This document shows, in pieces, positions 44,641-53,899 of a stretch of DNA of 64,000 nucleotides. How positions within the stretch are numbered: the first letter of the stretch is position 1; each line of letters opens with the position of its first letter. The notes beneath the pieces were generated by a model. The model searched no databases. It was not told the DNA's origin and worked only from the letters and a program-made list of their open reading frames with translations. Origin of the DNA: Alphaproteobacteria bacterium (GTDB lineage Bacteria; Pseudomonadota; Alphaproteobacteria; Rhizobiales; Xanthobacteraceae); assembly GCA_037200445.1 (NCBI GenBank), contig JBBCGH010000001.1, forward strand, positions 1,178,001-1,242,000, written 5' to 3'. A program made the position numbers and the translations under genes.

Positions 44641-44784
44641 TTTCCCTCCCCCCGTGAAACGGGGAGAGGGCGCCCTTCGCAAAGCGAAGGGCGGGTGAGG
44701 GGCTTTTTCCAACTGAGATTGCGCCTCATCCGGCTCGCGCTTTGCGCTCGCCACCTTCTCCCCGCTCCGCGGGGAGAAGGAAAG
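44641..44784. repeat. Long inverted repeat, family B, copy 5
   Basis: Two GC-rich hairpins lie head to tail: CCCCGTGAAACGGGG with GAGGGCGCCCTTCG, and later CTTCTCCCCGCTCCGCGGGG-type bases. The outer CCTCCCCCC and GGGGAGAAGG arms can pair at a distance. It fills the gap before the DUF1036 gene. The internal match to copies 3 and 4 is only partial. Confidence 0.7.
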
Positions 44785-44790
44785 AAAGAG

Positions 44791-45783
44791 CTACTCCCGA
44801 AACCGCACCGTCGCGCCCTGCTTCCCCGCCATGTCGATCACCGCAAAGCCGGTCGCGGTCAGCCCTTGCGCGCCGCAATTTGCCTGTTCGGAAATCTCGA
44901 AGCGCACGTCTCGGGTGCAGAGCTGCATCGGCCCGCCCCAAGTGAGCAGCCGGTCGCCGCGCTTCAAGGACTGGCCTTCCTTGTCGACCGCTTCGGCAAA
45001 CGAGTAGAGGCGCGCGGGCTTGGCCGGCAGGTCCGGCTTGACGCATTTGCCGGCATCGACCCGATACCAGCCGCGCGTGACGAGAGCGCCGTTCTCGTCC
45101 ACGCCGAGCGCGGCCATCACGGGATAGGATGTCTCGTTGCACCACGAGAAGCCGACGCCGTCCGCTTCTTTCACGGCATCGAGCAGGGTCTGAAAGAACG
45201 TCGCGCCGTTCGCGGCGTCGGCCGGCAGCCGGCGATCCTTGATGAACTGGTCGAGCGCCGTACTGGTCTTCTTGCCTTCCAGCCCGTCGATCGGATTGGC
45301 GTCATAGCCGGCGACCACCAGCAGACGCTGGATGCCGGCAAGGCGCGCCTGCGCGGGATCGTAGTCGGCCTCCTCGCCGAGCCAGGCGGTGAGCCCCTGA
45401 TCGCTCTCCGAGGGCTTGATCTGCGAGAAACGCGCGAGCCGCTGGCCCGCGCGGGCCTGGCAGCTTTTTGCGGCTGCGATCACGAAATTGCCGTCCGCCA
45501 CGCAAAGGTCGGCGTGACCGGCCTGCGGCAGCGGCGAGGGGCCGTAGGCCGAAAGCGCCCGGGCATGCACGAAAATCTTCTCGGCCTGCAACGCGCCCTG
45601 CAGCACGCCCTTGCACGCGCCGGGATCGACCCTGAACCAGCCGCGTGTCGCCGCCGCGTCCTTTTCCTCAAGGCCGAGCGCAAGGTCGAGCACGTAGCTT
45701 GTCTTGTTGCAGAACTGCAGGTCGGCGCGTGCGAGCCCGCTCAGCCCGAGCAAGGCCGTGAGCGCCAGAAGAACCGCCCGCAT
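44791..45783 (-). CDS. Exported protein with two DUF1036 domains and a central peptidoglycan-binding-like segment
   Basis: This 330-residue protein has a signal peptide (VLLALTALLGLSGLARAD). The first DUF1036 domain (LQFCNKTSYVLDLALGLE onward, cysteines at FCNKT, PGACKG and ADLCVA) is repeated in the C-terminal half (FSWCNETSYPVMAALGVD, GKCVKP, MQLCTR). Between them, LAGIQRLLVVAGYDANPIDG followed by GKKTSTALDQFIKDR resembles the peptidoglycan-binding fold. Duplicated domains around a wall-binding link suggest an envelope protein. ATG 45783 is chosen at the signal peptide. Confidence 0.87.
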   Translation of the reverse strand: MRAVLLALTALLGLSGLARADLQFCNKTSYVLDLALGLEEKDAAATRGWFRVDPGACKGVLQGALQAEKIFVHARALSAYGPSPLPQAGHADLCVADGNFVIAAAKSCQARAGQRLARFSQIKPSESDQGLTAWLGEEADYDPAQARLAGIQRLLVVAGYDANPIDGLEGKKTSTALDQFIKDRRLPADAANGATFFQTLLDAVKEADGVGFSWCNETSYPVMAALGVDENGALVTRGWYRVDAGKCVKPDLPAKPARLYSFAEAVDKEGQSLKRGDRLLTWGGPMQLCTRDVRFEISEQANCGAQGLTATGFAVIDMAGKQGATVRFRE

Positions 45784-46011
45784 CGCAGGTGCCCCGCGAA
45801 TCGCCAATGCACCAATCGATGAATCGGATTGGTGGCGGCGGCAAGGCGTTTCCGCCGGCGCAGAGTATTGCGCGCGCCCCGCAGGCTCGTGCGGTGTGAC
45901 AGGCGGGACCGCAGCCGTTGCGCGTGGCCGCGGCCTAGCCGGAACGGCGAGCACGCCCACTACGGGCCAGATGCAGGACGATCCTTCTGACCCGGATGGG
46001 CAGCAGCGGGG

Positions 46012-46260
46012 TTACTTCGCGGCGGCCGCCTTCTGAGCGTCAGTGCACGGGGTCACTTTGCCGTTCTTGCCTTTGACGTGGCAGGCATCCGAGCTCTTCC
46101 AATTGGGGTTCGCCGCTTTGTAACCCATCGAGCAGGGAAGCTTCCGGCCGTAGCCATCGTCTGTCATGCACGCCCAGCGTGGTTGAGCGGATGCTTGCAC
46201 CGTCATAGCCAGCATGCCGAGACCCGCGAGCAGAGCAAGTCGTGTTGAGATCGGTGACAT
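46012..46260 (-). CDS. Small exported four-cysteine protein
   Basis: This 82-residue protein has a signal peptide (LALLAGLGMLAMTVQASAQ) and a mature part with Cys31, Cys43, Cys60 and Cys72, enough for two disulfides. PRWACMTDDGYGRKLPCSMG is distinctive. A ribosome-binding site-like AGGAAAC precedes ATG 46260. No family is known to me. Downstream (lower coordinates) the DUF1036 gene is 230 bases away. Confidence 0.78.
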   Translation of the reverse strand: MSPISTRLALLAGLGMLAMTVQASAQPRWACMTDDGYGRKLPCSMGYKAANPNWKSSDACHVKGKNGKVTPCTDAQKAAAAK

Positions 46261-46592
46261 GGTCCTGTTTCCTTTGGTCAGCAGTTGATGAAGTTACGCT
46301 CTTGGAGTTCACGAATGTCGCCCGCCATTAGGTAGCTCACATCAGCGTCCGCCAGAGCATGTGACGAACAGCGAAGCTGTCAGCAGCGAGGACATCCTGC
46401 ATTCGGTAAACACGCACCGTCAGCGATGATGGCCCTCGCTACTCGTGTTAGTAGTTGGCGATTGCCAAGCGGTTCCCGAGCAGAGACCACTTTTCAGAAA
46501 GAGGTATCGCGGGATGTGGAGTCGCTTACGCGCGCTCTATCTCTTCGCGCCTATTGGCGAGACGAGCGCATTGTTCTCGCGGTGTGGCCAGC
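46261..46592. other. Intergenic region without recognised gene
   Basis: About 330 bases between the four-cysteine protein and the radical SAM gene. GC content is lower than average and codon-like bias is absent in all frames. I see no convincing gene, RNA or repeat. The promoter of the leftward small gene must lie at its left end. Confidence 0.55.
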
Positions 46593-48206
46593 TCAGGCGT
46601 GCGCTGCCACCGCCTCGCGGTACGCGGAGACCTCAGCCGCGGTCGGCGGCGCAACCTCATCCAGTTCGCGGATGCGCCGGTCGATCTCGCCGATCACATG
46701 CTTCGAGAACGGGCCGAGGTGCAGGTACATCGCCATCAGCGTCACGATCTGGCGCAACGCGCCCGGGTTGGTCTTGCCGACCTCGACGAATACCTTCCAG
46801 AACGGCTCGCGCACCTCGGGCAGCCGCGTCATGATCTTGTAGAGCACATCGACGCCGTGGTTCTTGCGGATATCGCCGTCGGCGAGGTGCTTCGGGCGGC
46901 CGGTGCGGTCGAGCATCTTCGACAGCCGCGACAGCCGGCCCGCATAGGCTTGCGGGCTGAACACGTTCGCCAGGACGGTGCGGTAATCGGTGAGGATGTC
47001 GCGCAGCGGGCGCTTGGTGTCGAAGTTGCAGCCGAGCGTGCACTGGTCGCCCGCCTGCTCGACCCGCATGATGTCGTGGCCCTCGTGCAGCCGGCCTTCC
47101 TTTTCGAGGCGGCGCGTGAGCTGTGTGCCGGGGAGCGCATAGAGCAGGCCGACCATGCAGATCGGAACGCAGCAGTCCTCGATGAACTCGGTCATCGAAT
47201 GCGCAACCGAGACCTTCTCGGAGTCGAATCCCAGGATGAAGCCCGCCGTCACGAACATCCCGTAACTGTAGATCTTGTGGATGCTCTCCGCGATATTGCG
47301 CTTGGTATTCTGCTTCTTGCGCATCTGGATCAGCGTCTCGGGGTCCGGACTCTCGATGCCGACGAAGATGCCGAAGAAATTCGCATCCTTCATCGCCTGC
47401 AGCATGTCGTCGTCGTCGGCGATGTTGATCGAGGCTTCGGTCGAGAATTCAAACGGGTAGTCGTGCTTGACCAACCACTCCTTCAGCTTGGGCATCATCG
47501 GACGCACGTGCTTGCGATTGCCGATGAAATTGTCGTCGACGAAGTCGACATGGCCGCGATATCCGGCGTCGTAGAGCGCCTGCAGCTCGGCGAAGATCTG
47601 GTCCTGCGTCTTGGTGCGCGGCACGCGGCCGTAGAGCTCGATGATGTCGCAGAACTCGCAGGTGAACGGGCAGCCGCGCGAGAACTGGATGCCGATGTAG
47701 AGATACTGTTCGAGTTTCAGAAGATCGTAGCGCGGCAGCGGCGATTGCGTGATGTCGATCTTGAACTTCTCGGCGGTGAACACGCCCTTGCGCTCGCCGC
47801 GTTCCCATGCGGCGATGAAGTCCTTCATGATGTGCTCGGCCTCGCCGATCACCTGGAAATCAGCCGCCGCATAAAGATGCGGGCTCGACGAGACGTCCGG
47901 TCCGCCGACGACGACCGGCTTGCCGTGCAGGTGCGCCAGCTCGATCAGGTAGAGGAAGTCCGGCTGCTGGTTGAGCATGCCGCCGATCATGATCAGATCG
48001 GCCCAGTCGAGGTCCGCGTCGGTCAGGTCCTCGGTGTTGCGATTGACGAGGCGGAACTCCCATTCCTTCGGGCACAGCGCCGCGACCGTGATCAGCCCGA
48101 GCGGAGCCGCCGGATACTTCGCGCCGACCAGCTCGCACGCCTCGGTGTAATTCCAAAACGAGTTTGGAATGAACCGCGGATAGATCATCAGGACGCGCGT
48201 GGACAT
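46593..48206 (-). CDS. B12-binding radical SAM protein
   Basis: This 537-residue enzyme has an N-terminal cobalamin-binding domain (VLMIYPRF to VVGGPDVSSSPHLYAAADF), then a radical SAM domain with the cluster motif C-x3-C-x2-C at Cys179, Cys183 and Cys186 (SRGCPFTCEFCDIIE), and a C-terminal DUF4070-like region (YALPGTQLTRRLEKEGRL). This is the architecture of hopanoid C-2 methylase HpnP and related methylases, which occur in this bacterial group. Other hopanoid genes are not near, so the substrate is not settled. ATG 48206 is chosen; upstream codons in frame are Gly/Ala-rich and unlike the family. Confidence 0.88.
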   Translation of the reverse strand: MSTRVLMIYPRFIPNSFWNYTEACELVGAKYPAAPLGLITVAALCPKEWEFRLVNRNTEDLTDADLDWADLIMIGGMLNQQPDFLYLIELAHLHGKPVVVGGPDVSSSPHLYAAADFQVIGEAEHIMKDFIAAWERGERKGVFTAEKFKIDITQSPLPRYDLLKLEQYLYIGIQFSRGCPFTCEFCDIIELYGRVPRTKTQDQIFAELQALYDAGYRGHVDFVDDNFIGNRKHVRPMMPKLKEWLVKHDYPFEFSTEASINIADDDDMLQAMKDANFFGIFVGIESPDPETLIQMRKKQNTKRNIAESIHKIYSYGMFVTAGFILGFDSEKVSVAHSMTEFIEDCCVPICMVGLLYALPGTQLTRRLEKEGRLHEGHDIMRVEQAGDQCTLGCNFDTKRPLRDILTDYRTVLANVFSPQAYAGRLSRLSKMLDRTGRPKHLADGDIRKNHGVDVLYKIMTRLPEVREPFWKVFVEVGKTNPGALRQIVTLMAMYLHLGPFSKHVIGEIDRRIRELDEVAPPTAAEVSAYREAVAAHA

Positions 48207-48391
48207 TCCCCCTCCGGGCCGTGCCGCCACCATCGCACGGGGGCTTATGCCGCCTCAAGTGCGGCGGCGCAACAGAGGCTGATTTGTTCGATGGAACAAA
48301 GGGCTAAGTTTGCGCATCCTGGCTCGAAGGCCGCTCTATGAGACAATGGCATCAGGGCCGCTTGGCGCATTGGCCTTCCAACTGCCTGCTG

Positions 48392-50020
48392 TCACTCCGC
48401 AAGATCGCGCTCAGCCCCGACGCACCGGCCGTCGCGCCCTGCCTCGGTCAGATTCGCGCAATTCAGCGACGCGTCTCGTAGATCGGCTCCGACAAGTTCT
48501 GCGCCCTGCAAATTGGCTCCGGTCAGGTCAGCCCCGAGCATGAACGCCTTCTGGAGATGTGCGTTGGCGAACTGCGCGTCCCGCAGGTCTGCCTTGAGGA
48601 GTATGCTGCCCTCAAGCCTGGCGTCGTTGAACCGCGCATACCGTCCTTTTGCGATCGAGAGCTGGGCGCCTGCCAGGCTCGCCCGGTCGAAGCCGGTATC
48701 TTCGATATTCGCCGCGACGAAGGAGGCTCCCGGCAGCGATGCGTCGTCGAACGATGCACGCTGAAGCTGGGCCGATACAAACGAAGCGTTCCTCGCCGTT
48801 ACACAGTGGCGCGCGCGGACGATAAACTGTTGCCCCCAATACGATGTACCGTGCGACGTTCCCAAGGGCTTCGCGCACGAGAAATTGGCTTCGCGCAGAT
48901 CCGCGTTGTTGAACATGGCGTCATCGAGTTGCGCTGCAGTGAAGTCGACCTTCCGCATATTGGCCGAAAAAAACACGGCACCCTCGAGGTGCCGGGCGCG
49001 CAACGACAACCCTTCGGGAACGCCATCGAGATACGGCAGAATGAGGCGGTTGGACCACGGACTTGTGATCTTGCCCGAAACCGGGTCGATCAACCCCTCC
49101 ACCAAAAATTGCTGCAACGTGATCCATCGAAGCGACGTCTCGGCCGTCGTTACCAGCCGCTCACCAGTCGGCCCCTCCCTCCTTTCTCTGACGATGGTGA
49201 CATATTGCGGGATGAATCGGATCCAGATGCCCTTTCGATTCAGGAATTCGCCGGGAATTGTCGCGGTCGTCAGGACAAGTATGAGTATCATGAGGCTGGC
49301 CAGAGCCGCCGCGGCGACTTTCGCATGCCTGAAGTCGCGCCACGTTATCATCGTGGTTCTTCCAAGCGCCACAGACGGCCACAACGTCCAGAGCAGCAAG
49401 AGATCCAGGATAACCGCGGTGCGATGCCACCAGGTGATCGCCTCATCGTGATACGGCAGGAACTGGAATTGGAAGAAGACAAGTAAAGCCACCGGCCCGA
49501 TCACGAGGCTGATCCAGGCGACGAGCCAGAGCAAAGCGCCCAAAACCCCCGTGCGCACTTCGCGCGGGCCGGACAAGATCTGCACAAAGATGTTGCTCGG
49601 CAATTGACGCCGCAGCTCCATGCGCGTGTTCGGGTCGCCGACCTGGTGCCGCAGTTCGGAATGAAAGGCCCCTACCTTCGCGGCCAGCAGGGAAAAGTGC
49701 AGAAGCACGTAGGCGTGCGCGACGATAAAGAGGGCTGGTCCGAGAATGAAAAACCCGAGCAGCGGAAGATCCACGTTCAGGAATGGCAATTTGACCGGAC
49801 TTTCAAACAGCAGAGCGCGGTGCGTCACGCTGCCGGCTGCGATCAGCAAATAGAGCAGTACGAAAAGGTAGCTGAACCAAAGCCCTGCACTGACACCTGC
49901 GGCGTCTACCATCGCGGTGCGAATGACCTCCAGGTCCTTCGCTTTGCCCGCAATAGGAGGCGGCTGGTCTTGCTTGGCGCTCGACTCGGAGTCGTGCCTT
50001 CCGCTGCGGCGATCGTTCAT
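48392..50020 (-). CDS. Multi-pass membrane protein with C-terminal pentapeptide repeats
   Basis: This 542-residue protein has four or five hydrophobic segments in its first 260 residues (LWFSYLFVLLYLLIAAG, LLGFFILGPALFIVAHAYVL, LLWLVAWISLVIGPVALLVF, and LASLMILILVLTTATI). From about residue 350 it becomes a run of A(D/N)LxX pentapeptides, for example MFNNADLREANFS and GADLTGANLQGAELVGADLR, forming a right-handed beta-helix of roughly 25 to 30 repeats. Similar cyanobacterial-like proteins are of unknown role. ATG 50020 is chosen over an ATG 21 bases upstream. It stands alone, 78 bases from argB. Confidence 0.88.
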   Translation of the reverse strand: MNDRRSGRHDSESSAKQDQPPPIAGKAKDLEVIRTAMVDAAGVSAGLWFSYLFVLLYLLIAAGSVTHRALLFESPVKLPFLNVDLPLLGFFILGPALFIVAHAYVLLHFSLLAAKVGAFHSELRHQVGDPNTRMELRRQLPSNIFVQILSGPREVRTGVLGALLWLVAWISLVIGPVALLVFFQFQFLPYHDEAITWWHRTAVILDLLLLWTLWPSVALGRTTMITWRDFRHAKVAAAALASLMILILVLTTATIPGEFLNRKGIWIRFIPQYVTIVRERREGPTGERLVTTAETSLRWITLQQFLVEGLIDPVSGKITSPWSNRLILPYLDGVPEGLSLRARHLEGAVFFSANMRKVDFTAAQLDDAMFNNADLREANFSCAKPLGTSHGTSYWGQQFIVRARHCVTARNASFVSAQLQRASFDDASLPGASFVAANIEDTGFDRASLAGAQLSIAKGRYARFNDARLEGSILLKADLRDAQFANAHLQKAFMLGADLTGANLQGAELVGADLRDASLNCANLTEAGRDGRCVGAERDLAE

Positions 50021-50098
50021 CCTCAACCCCCGCCCCGCCAAACCCTACAACCGAGGGCTGACACTTTAAAGCCAGTTCGCGGGGGTGGGAGGCCGATG

Positions 50099-50983
50099 CT
50101 AGCGGTGCATCAGGGTTCCCGAGCCCGCATCGGTGAGCAGCTCGACCAGCACCGCGTGCTCCTGCTTGCCGTCGAGAATGACCACGCCCTCGACGCCGGC
50201 CTCGAGCGCGTACATGCAGGTCTCGACCTTGGGGATCATGCCGCCCGAGATGGTGCCGTCCGCGATGAGGCGGCGGGCGTCGTCGACCGACAGCTCCTTG
50301 ATCAGCTGTTTCGACTTGTCGAGCACGCCCGGCACATCGGTGAGCAGGAGCAGGCGCTTCGCCTTCAGCGCGCCCGCAATGGCGCCCGCGAAGGTATCGG
50401 CATTGACGTTGTAGCTGGCGCCGTCCTTCGAGGTCGCGACCGGTGCCAGCACCGGGATCAGTTCGCGGCCGAGGATCTGGCTGAGCACCGTGATGTCGAC
50501 CTTCTCGGGTTCGCCGACGAAGCCGAGGTCGATCACCTTCTCGATATTGGAGTCCGGGTCGGGAATCGTGCGCGTCACCTTGCGCGCCGTCACCATGTTG
50601 CCGTCCTTGCCGGTGAATCCGACCGCGCGTCCGCCCGCCGCATTGATGTAGCCGACGATCTCCTTGTTGATCGATCCGGCGAGCACCATCTCGACGATCT
50701 CCATCGTCGCTTTGTCGGTGATGCGCAGCCCCGCGGCGAACTCGGACTTGATGCCGAGGCGCTTGAGCATCTCGGCGATCTGCGGCCCGCCGCCGTGCAC
50801 CACCACCGGATTGATCGCCGTCTGCTCGAGCAGCACGATGTCCTGCGCGAACGAGCGCGCCATCGACTCGTCGCCCATTGCGTGGCCGCCGTATTTCACC
50901 ACGACGGTCTCCTCGTCGTACTGCTGCATGTGCGGCAGCGCTTCGATCAGGATGCGGGCCTGGTCGTGCGGCGAAACGGTCAT
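50099..50983 (-). CDS. argB: Acetylglutamate kinase
   Basis: This 294-residue amino-acid kinase phosphorylates N-acetylglutamate in arginine synthesis. Key motifs are [10 protein letters not shown] (phosphate binding, residues 28-37), [10 protein letters not shown] and the ATP-site segment [15 protein letters not shown]. An N-terminal helix before the core is typical of the arginine-sensitive hexameric form. In related genomes it lies near engB and yidC; here several genes separate them. Confidence 0.96.
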   Translation of the reverse strand: MTVSPHDQARILIEALPHMQQYDEETVVVKYGGHAMGDESMARSFAQDIVLLEQTAINPVVVHGGGPQIAEMLKRLGIKSEFAAGLRITDKATMEIVEMVLAGSINKEIVGYINAAGGRAVGFTGKDGNMVTARKVTRTIPDPDSNIEKVIDLGFVGEPEKVDITVLSQILGRELIPVLAPVATSKDGASYNVNADTFAGAIAGALKAKRLLLLTDVPGVLDKSKQLIKELSVDDARRLIADGTISGGMIPKVETCMYALEAGVEGVVILDGKQEHAVLVELLTDAGSGTLMHR

Positions 50984-51051
50984 TGGGCGGTCCCGGTCAA
51001 TGTGTCCGGCGCCTTGTAGCGGGGGAGGATGACAGGGGAAAGAGGTGGGGG

Positions 51052-51654
51052 CTAATTCACATGCCCCGCGATCAGCGCCTCGCCCATGCGCACGAAACGT
51101 GACGCGGGCCCCTTCGGCCCGACGCTCTGCGCGCTGACGCGTGCGCCCTCGAGCAGCAGGAAGAGCTCGTCAGCGAGCATCTCGGGCTCGGTGACGCCGG
51201 TCGCGCGGCACAGCGCGATCAACCGGTCGCGCTGCTCGACCTTGAACTGCTCGATCACGCGCTTCGCCGGATGGTCCTTTTCGGGCAATTCGATCGCCGC
51301 GTTGGCGAGCGCACAGCCGCGCTGGTCGGTGTCGAGGAGATGGGCCTCCATCGCTTGAAGCCAGCCGCGCAGTTGCGCGCGCGGCTCGCCGGAGTGTGCC
51401 GCCGCAAGCTCATCCCAGAACTTGCCGGCATCGGCGGCGAGACGCCGCAAGTATTCTGCCACCAGCGCGTCCTTGGACGAGAAGTGCCGGTAGAGCGTCA
51501 TCTTGTTGGTTCCGGCGGCTTCCGCGATCGCCTCGACGCCGACCGCACGGATTCCCAGCCGGTAAAACAGGTCGCCAGAGGCCGCGAGAATGCGCTCGCG
51601 GGGTGGCGTTTGCGAATTTGCATGCGAGGAAGCTGAATTTGCAGCAGAAGCCAT
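51052..51654 (-). CDS. TetR family transcriptional regulator
   Basis: This 200-residue repressor has an N-terminal helix-turn-helix (about residues 38-60, [20 protein letters not shown]) and a ligand-binding C-terminal domain with [23 protein letters not shown] 51654 is chosen after a polar lead; an upstream frame extension runs over the operator region. It is divergent from the azoreductase gene and probably represses it and itself through two repeats in between. Confidence 0.92.
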   Translation of the reverse strand: MASAANSASSHANSQTPPRERILAASGDLFYRLGIRAVGVEAIAEAAGTNKMTLYRHFSSKDALVAEYLRRLAADAGKFWDELAAAHSGEPRAQLRGWLQAMEAHLLDTDQRGCALANAAIELPEKDHPAKRVIEQFKVEQRDRLIALCRATGVTEPEMLADELFLLLEGARVSAQSVGPKGPASRFVRMGEALIAGHVN

Positions 51655-51675
51655 AGAATTTGCCTTGACAGGGGT

Positions 51676-51717
51676 GTTACCGGTCAGTAACTGGCATATA
51701 TGTGACCGGTCAGTAAC
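51676..51717. promoter_or_regulatory. Paired TetR operators between divergent tetR and azoR
   Basis: GTTACCGGTCAGTAAC at 51676-51691 and GTGACCGGTCAGTAAC at 51702-51717 are near-identical 16-base sites, 26 bases apart start to start. Each has inverted ends (GTTAC/GTAAC). TTGACA lies just before the first. The layout suits binding by the adjacent TetR repressor. Confidence 0.8.
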
Positions 51718-51785
51718 ACGCCAGAGGCGGAAAGTCACGGGCCAAGTCAGCGCCTCGGGCCGGCACCAGCGAAGGGACCACGACC

Positions 51786-52412
51786 ATGAACATCCTGTTT
51801 GTCACCTCCAGCGCGCGCGGCAGCGCCTCCTACTCGAACCGCGTCGCGGCGACCGTTCTCGACGAACTCGCCGCCCGCAATCCGGGCGCAACGGTCACGG
51901 TGCGCGATCTTGCGCGCGAGCCGCTGCCACACGTGGGCGATGACTTCTTCACCGCGACCCGCGGCCCGAGCGGCCCGCAGACCGACGGTCAGCGCGCGCT
52001 GCTCGCGCGTTCCGACGAACTGGTGGACGAACTCTTCGCCGCCGACCTGATCGTGATCGCTGCGCCGATGATCAATTTCACCGTCCCGACCAACCTGAAA
52101 GCCTGGATCGATTACGTGGCCCGCGCCGGCCGCACCTTCCGCTACAGCGAAAAGGGGCCGGAGGGGCTCGTGAAGGGCAAGCCGGTGATCCTCGTGGCCG
52201 CGCGCGGCGGCATTTACGCGGCCGGCAACGCGATGGACTTTCAGGTGCCGTATCTCAAAAGCGTGCTCGGCTTCCTCGGCATGACCGACGTGGAGGTGCT
52301 CGAAGTCGAGGGCACGGCTTACGGCCCGGATGCCGCCGAGAAGGCAGTCGTGGCGGCAACCGCGAAGCTGCACGCGACCTGCGAGCAGCGTGCCGCAGCG
52401 CTGGCCGCATAA
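51786..52412 (+). CDS. azoR: FMN-dependent NADH azoreductase / quinone reductase
   Basis: This 208-residue flavodoxin-fold enzyme reduces quinones and azo bonds using NADH. The N-terminal FMN phosphate loop is VTSSARGSASYSNR; the middle contains IAAPMINFTVPTNLKAWIDY and FRYSEKGPEGLVKGKPVIL, both hallmarks of AzoR. The C-terminal LGFLGMTDVEVLEVEGTA also fits. Likely induced by quinone-like compounds through the divergent TetR. Confidence 0.94.
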   Translation: MNILFVTSSARGSASYSNRVAATVLDELAARNPGATVTVRDLAREPLPHVGDDFFTATRGPSGPQTDGQRALLARSDELVDELFAADLIVIAAPMINFTVPTNLKAWIDYVARAGRTFRYSEKGPEGLVKGKPVILVAARGGIYAAGNAMDFQVPYLKSVLGFLGMTDVEVLEVEGTAYGPDAAEKAVVAATAKLHATCEQRAAALAA

Positions 52413-52443
52413 CGAACTCAGAACCAAGAACAGGAGACCCGGC

Positions 52444-52593
52444 ATGCGCTTTTGCCACGATGAACCGACCCTCGACGACATGCTGAACGATCCGCTCATC
52501 AATGCCGTGATGCGCGCGGATGGAGTCGATCCGGAAGAGCTTGGTGCCGAGTTTGCCCGCCTCATGGAAGCGCGGGACGATGCGGCGGCCTAA
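52444..52593 (+). CDS. Small conserved-looking acidic protein
   Basis: This 49-residue protein, MRFCHDEPTLDDMLNDPLIN and onward, is acidic and mostly helical (DPEELGAEFARLMEARDD). ATG 52444 follows AGGAGACC, a strong ribosome-binding site, 31 bases after azoR, so it is probably in the same operon. I recall similar short proteins in other rhizobia; no function is known to me. Confidence 0.75.
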   Translation: MRFCHDEPTLDDMLNDPLINAVMRADGVDPEELGAEFARLMEARDDAAA

Positions 52594-52648
52594 TAATAAC
52601 AGAACGTCCTGACATGGACTCGAAGGACGCATTCGGCGAAAAAGCCGC

Positions 52649-53806
52649 ATGCGTCCTTCCGTTAAATCCGCCCTCGTCAACGCCCTGCTGCTGTTCGTCT
52701 CGATCGGCGTGACCTATCTGGTCGCGAGCTTCGTCATCTTCCGCTTGCTGCTTCCGCATCTCTGGCTCAATCTGCATCCGCATTTCCCCGACATCGCCGA
52801 GCTGTTCGCGCAGACCTCGAAAGCCGGCACCGTGCCGCGCGATTACATCGCGCTGCTGGGCGATTCCTATGCGGAAGGGCAGGGCGACGGCCTGCTCGCG
52901 GCGGGCGGCGACCGTGCGAAATTCGTGCACTCGGCGCATGTGCTGCACCGCCTCACCGGGCGCGACGTGGTGAGCCTCGGTCTCGGCGGCGCCGGGAGCG
53001 TGCAGGCGATGGTGCGCCAGCCCGCGCGCATTCTCTTCGGCGATTGCTTCCTCTACCCGCGCCTCGATCCGCCGCGGCAGATCCTCGCCTACTTCTATGA
53101 AGGCAACGATCTGGAGGAAAACGGCTACATCGCGGGCCGCGTAGCGGCCGAAGGTGCGGTCACGCGCGAGACCATCGCGCGCTATGTCGGCGATCGGTAC
53201 GGGGCGCCGCCGCGCTTTCGCTGCTTCACCGATCTCGGTGAAACCAGCTTCAAGATGGCGCACTTCCTCATCACCAACGCGGAGAGCTTCGAAACGCTGC
53301 GCAAGCCTTCCCAGCGCAACAAGGTGCTCAGCGGCGGCGCGCCGCATGCGGCGCCGGCGTTGCAGAAGCCGCCGGCCGAGCTCGATCCGCACGCCCTCGA
53401 TGCATCCCTGATGGTGTTCGATGTGTCGCTGGAATGGCTGAGGCAGAATTTTTCCGCGCCAGTGACGGTGGTGTATGTGCCGTCGCCGGCTGCGATCTAT
53501 CGGCACGCCGACGCATCGGTCGATGTCTACACGCGCTGGCCCTTGAACGAGGTGCGCGCAATTCCCATTGCCGACATCTATGCGGCGAGCCAGCGCACCT
53601 GCGAGCAGATCCGGGCCCTGACGCTGGCGCGCGGCGCGCGCTTCATCGACATGCGCCCGGCGCTACGCGCGGCCGCCGGCAATGCGGTGATCCACGGGCC
53701 GCAGGACTGGAATCACTTCAACACGGCGGGCTACCGCGTGCTCGGCGAGACGCTGGCGCGGACGGTGGAGGCGAGTGCGAGCACTGCGTGCCACGATTGG
53801 GAGTGA
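52649..53806 (+). CDS. Membrane-anchored SGNH/GDSL-family hydrolase
   Basis: This 385-residue protein has an N-terminal helix (ALLLFVSIGVTYLVASFVIF) anchoring an exported SGNH domain. Block I is LGDSYAEGQGDG with Ser73; block II LGLGGAGSVQ; block III YFYEGNDLEEN with the oxyanion Asn; block V QDWNHFNTAGY with the Asp/His pair. Such proteins may de-acylate or acylate polysaccharides or peptidoglycan. The substrate cannot be read. Confidence 0.87.
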   Translation: MRPSVKSALVNALLLFVSIGVTYLVASFVIFRLLLPHLWLNLHPHFPDIAELFAQTSKAGTVPRDYIALLGDSYAEGQGDGLLAAGGDRAKFVHSAHVLHRLTGRDVVSLGLGGAGSVQAMVRQPARILFGDCFLYPRLDPPRQILAYFYEGNDLEENGYIAGRVAAEGAVTRETIARYVGDRYGAPPRFRCFTDLGETSFKMAHFLITNAESFETLRKPSQRNKVLSGGAPHAAPALQKPPAELDPHALDASLMVFDVSLEWLRQNFSAPVTVVYVPSPAAIYRHADASVDVYTRWPLNEVRAIPIADIYAASQRTCEQIRALTLARGARFIDMRPALRAAAGNAVIHGPQDWNHFNTAGYRVLGETLARTVEASASTACHDWE

Positions 53807-53899
53807 TGTCTCCGGCGACGCGCTTGGCGGCTTGGCGCTTCCCGGTCGTGATGACATACTGGGGTGGGGCGCTCATCTGACAAAACTCGGGAGGTCTCA

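Noticed and set aside
46426-46842. Plus-strand frames reaching from the intergenic region into the radical SAM gene
   Set aside because: No family resemblance, and most of their length is antisense to the radical SAM gene.
48557-49486. Plus-strand open frame opposite the pentapeptide-repeat gene
   Set aside because: Repeats on the other strand create periodic open frames; no domain seen.
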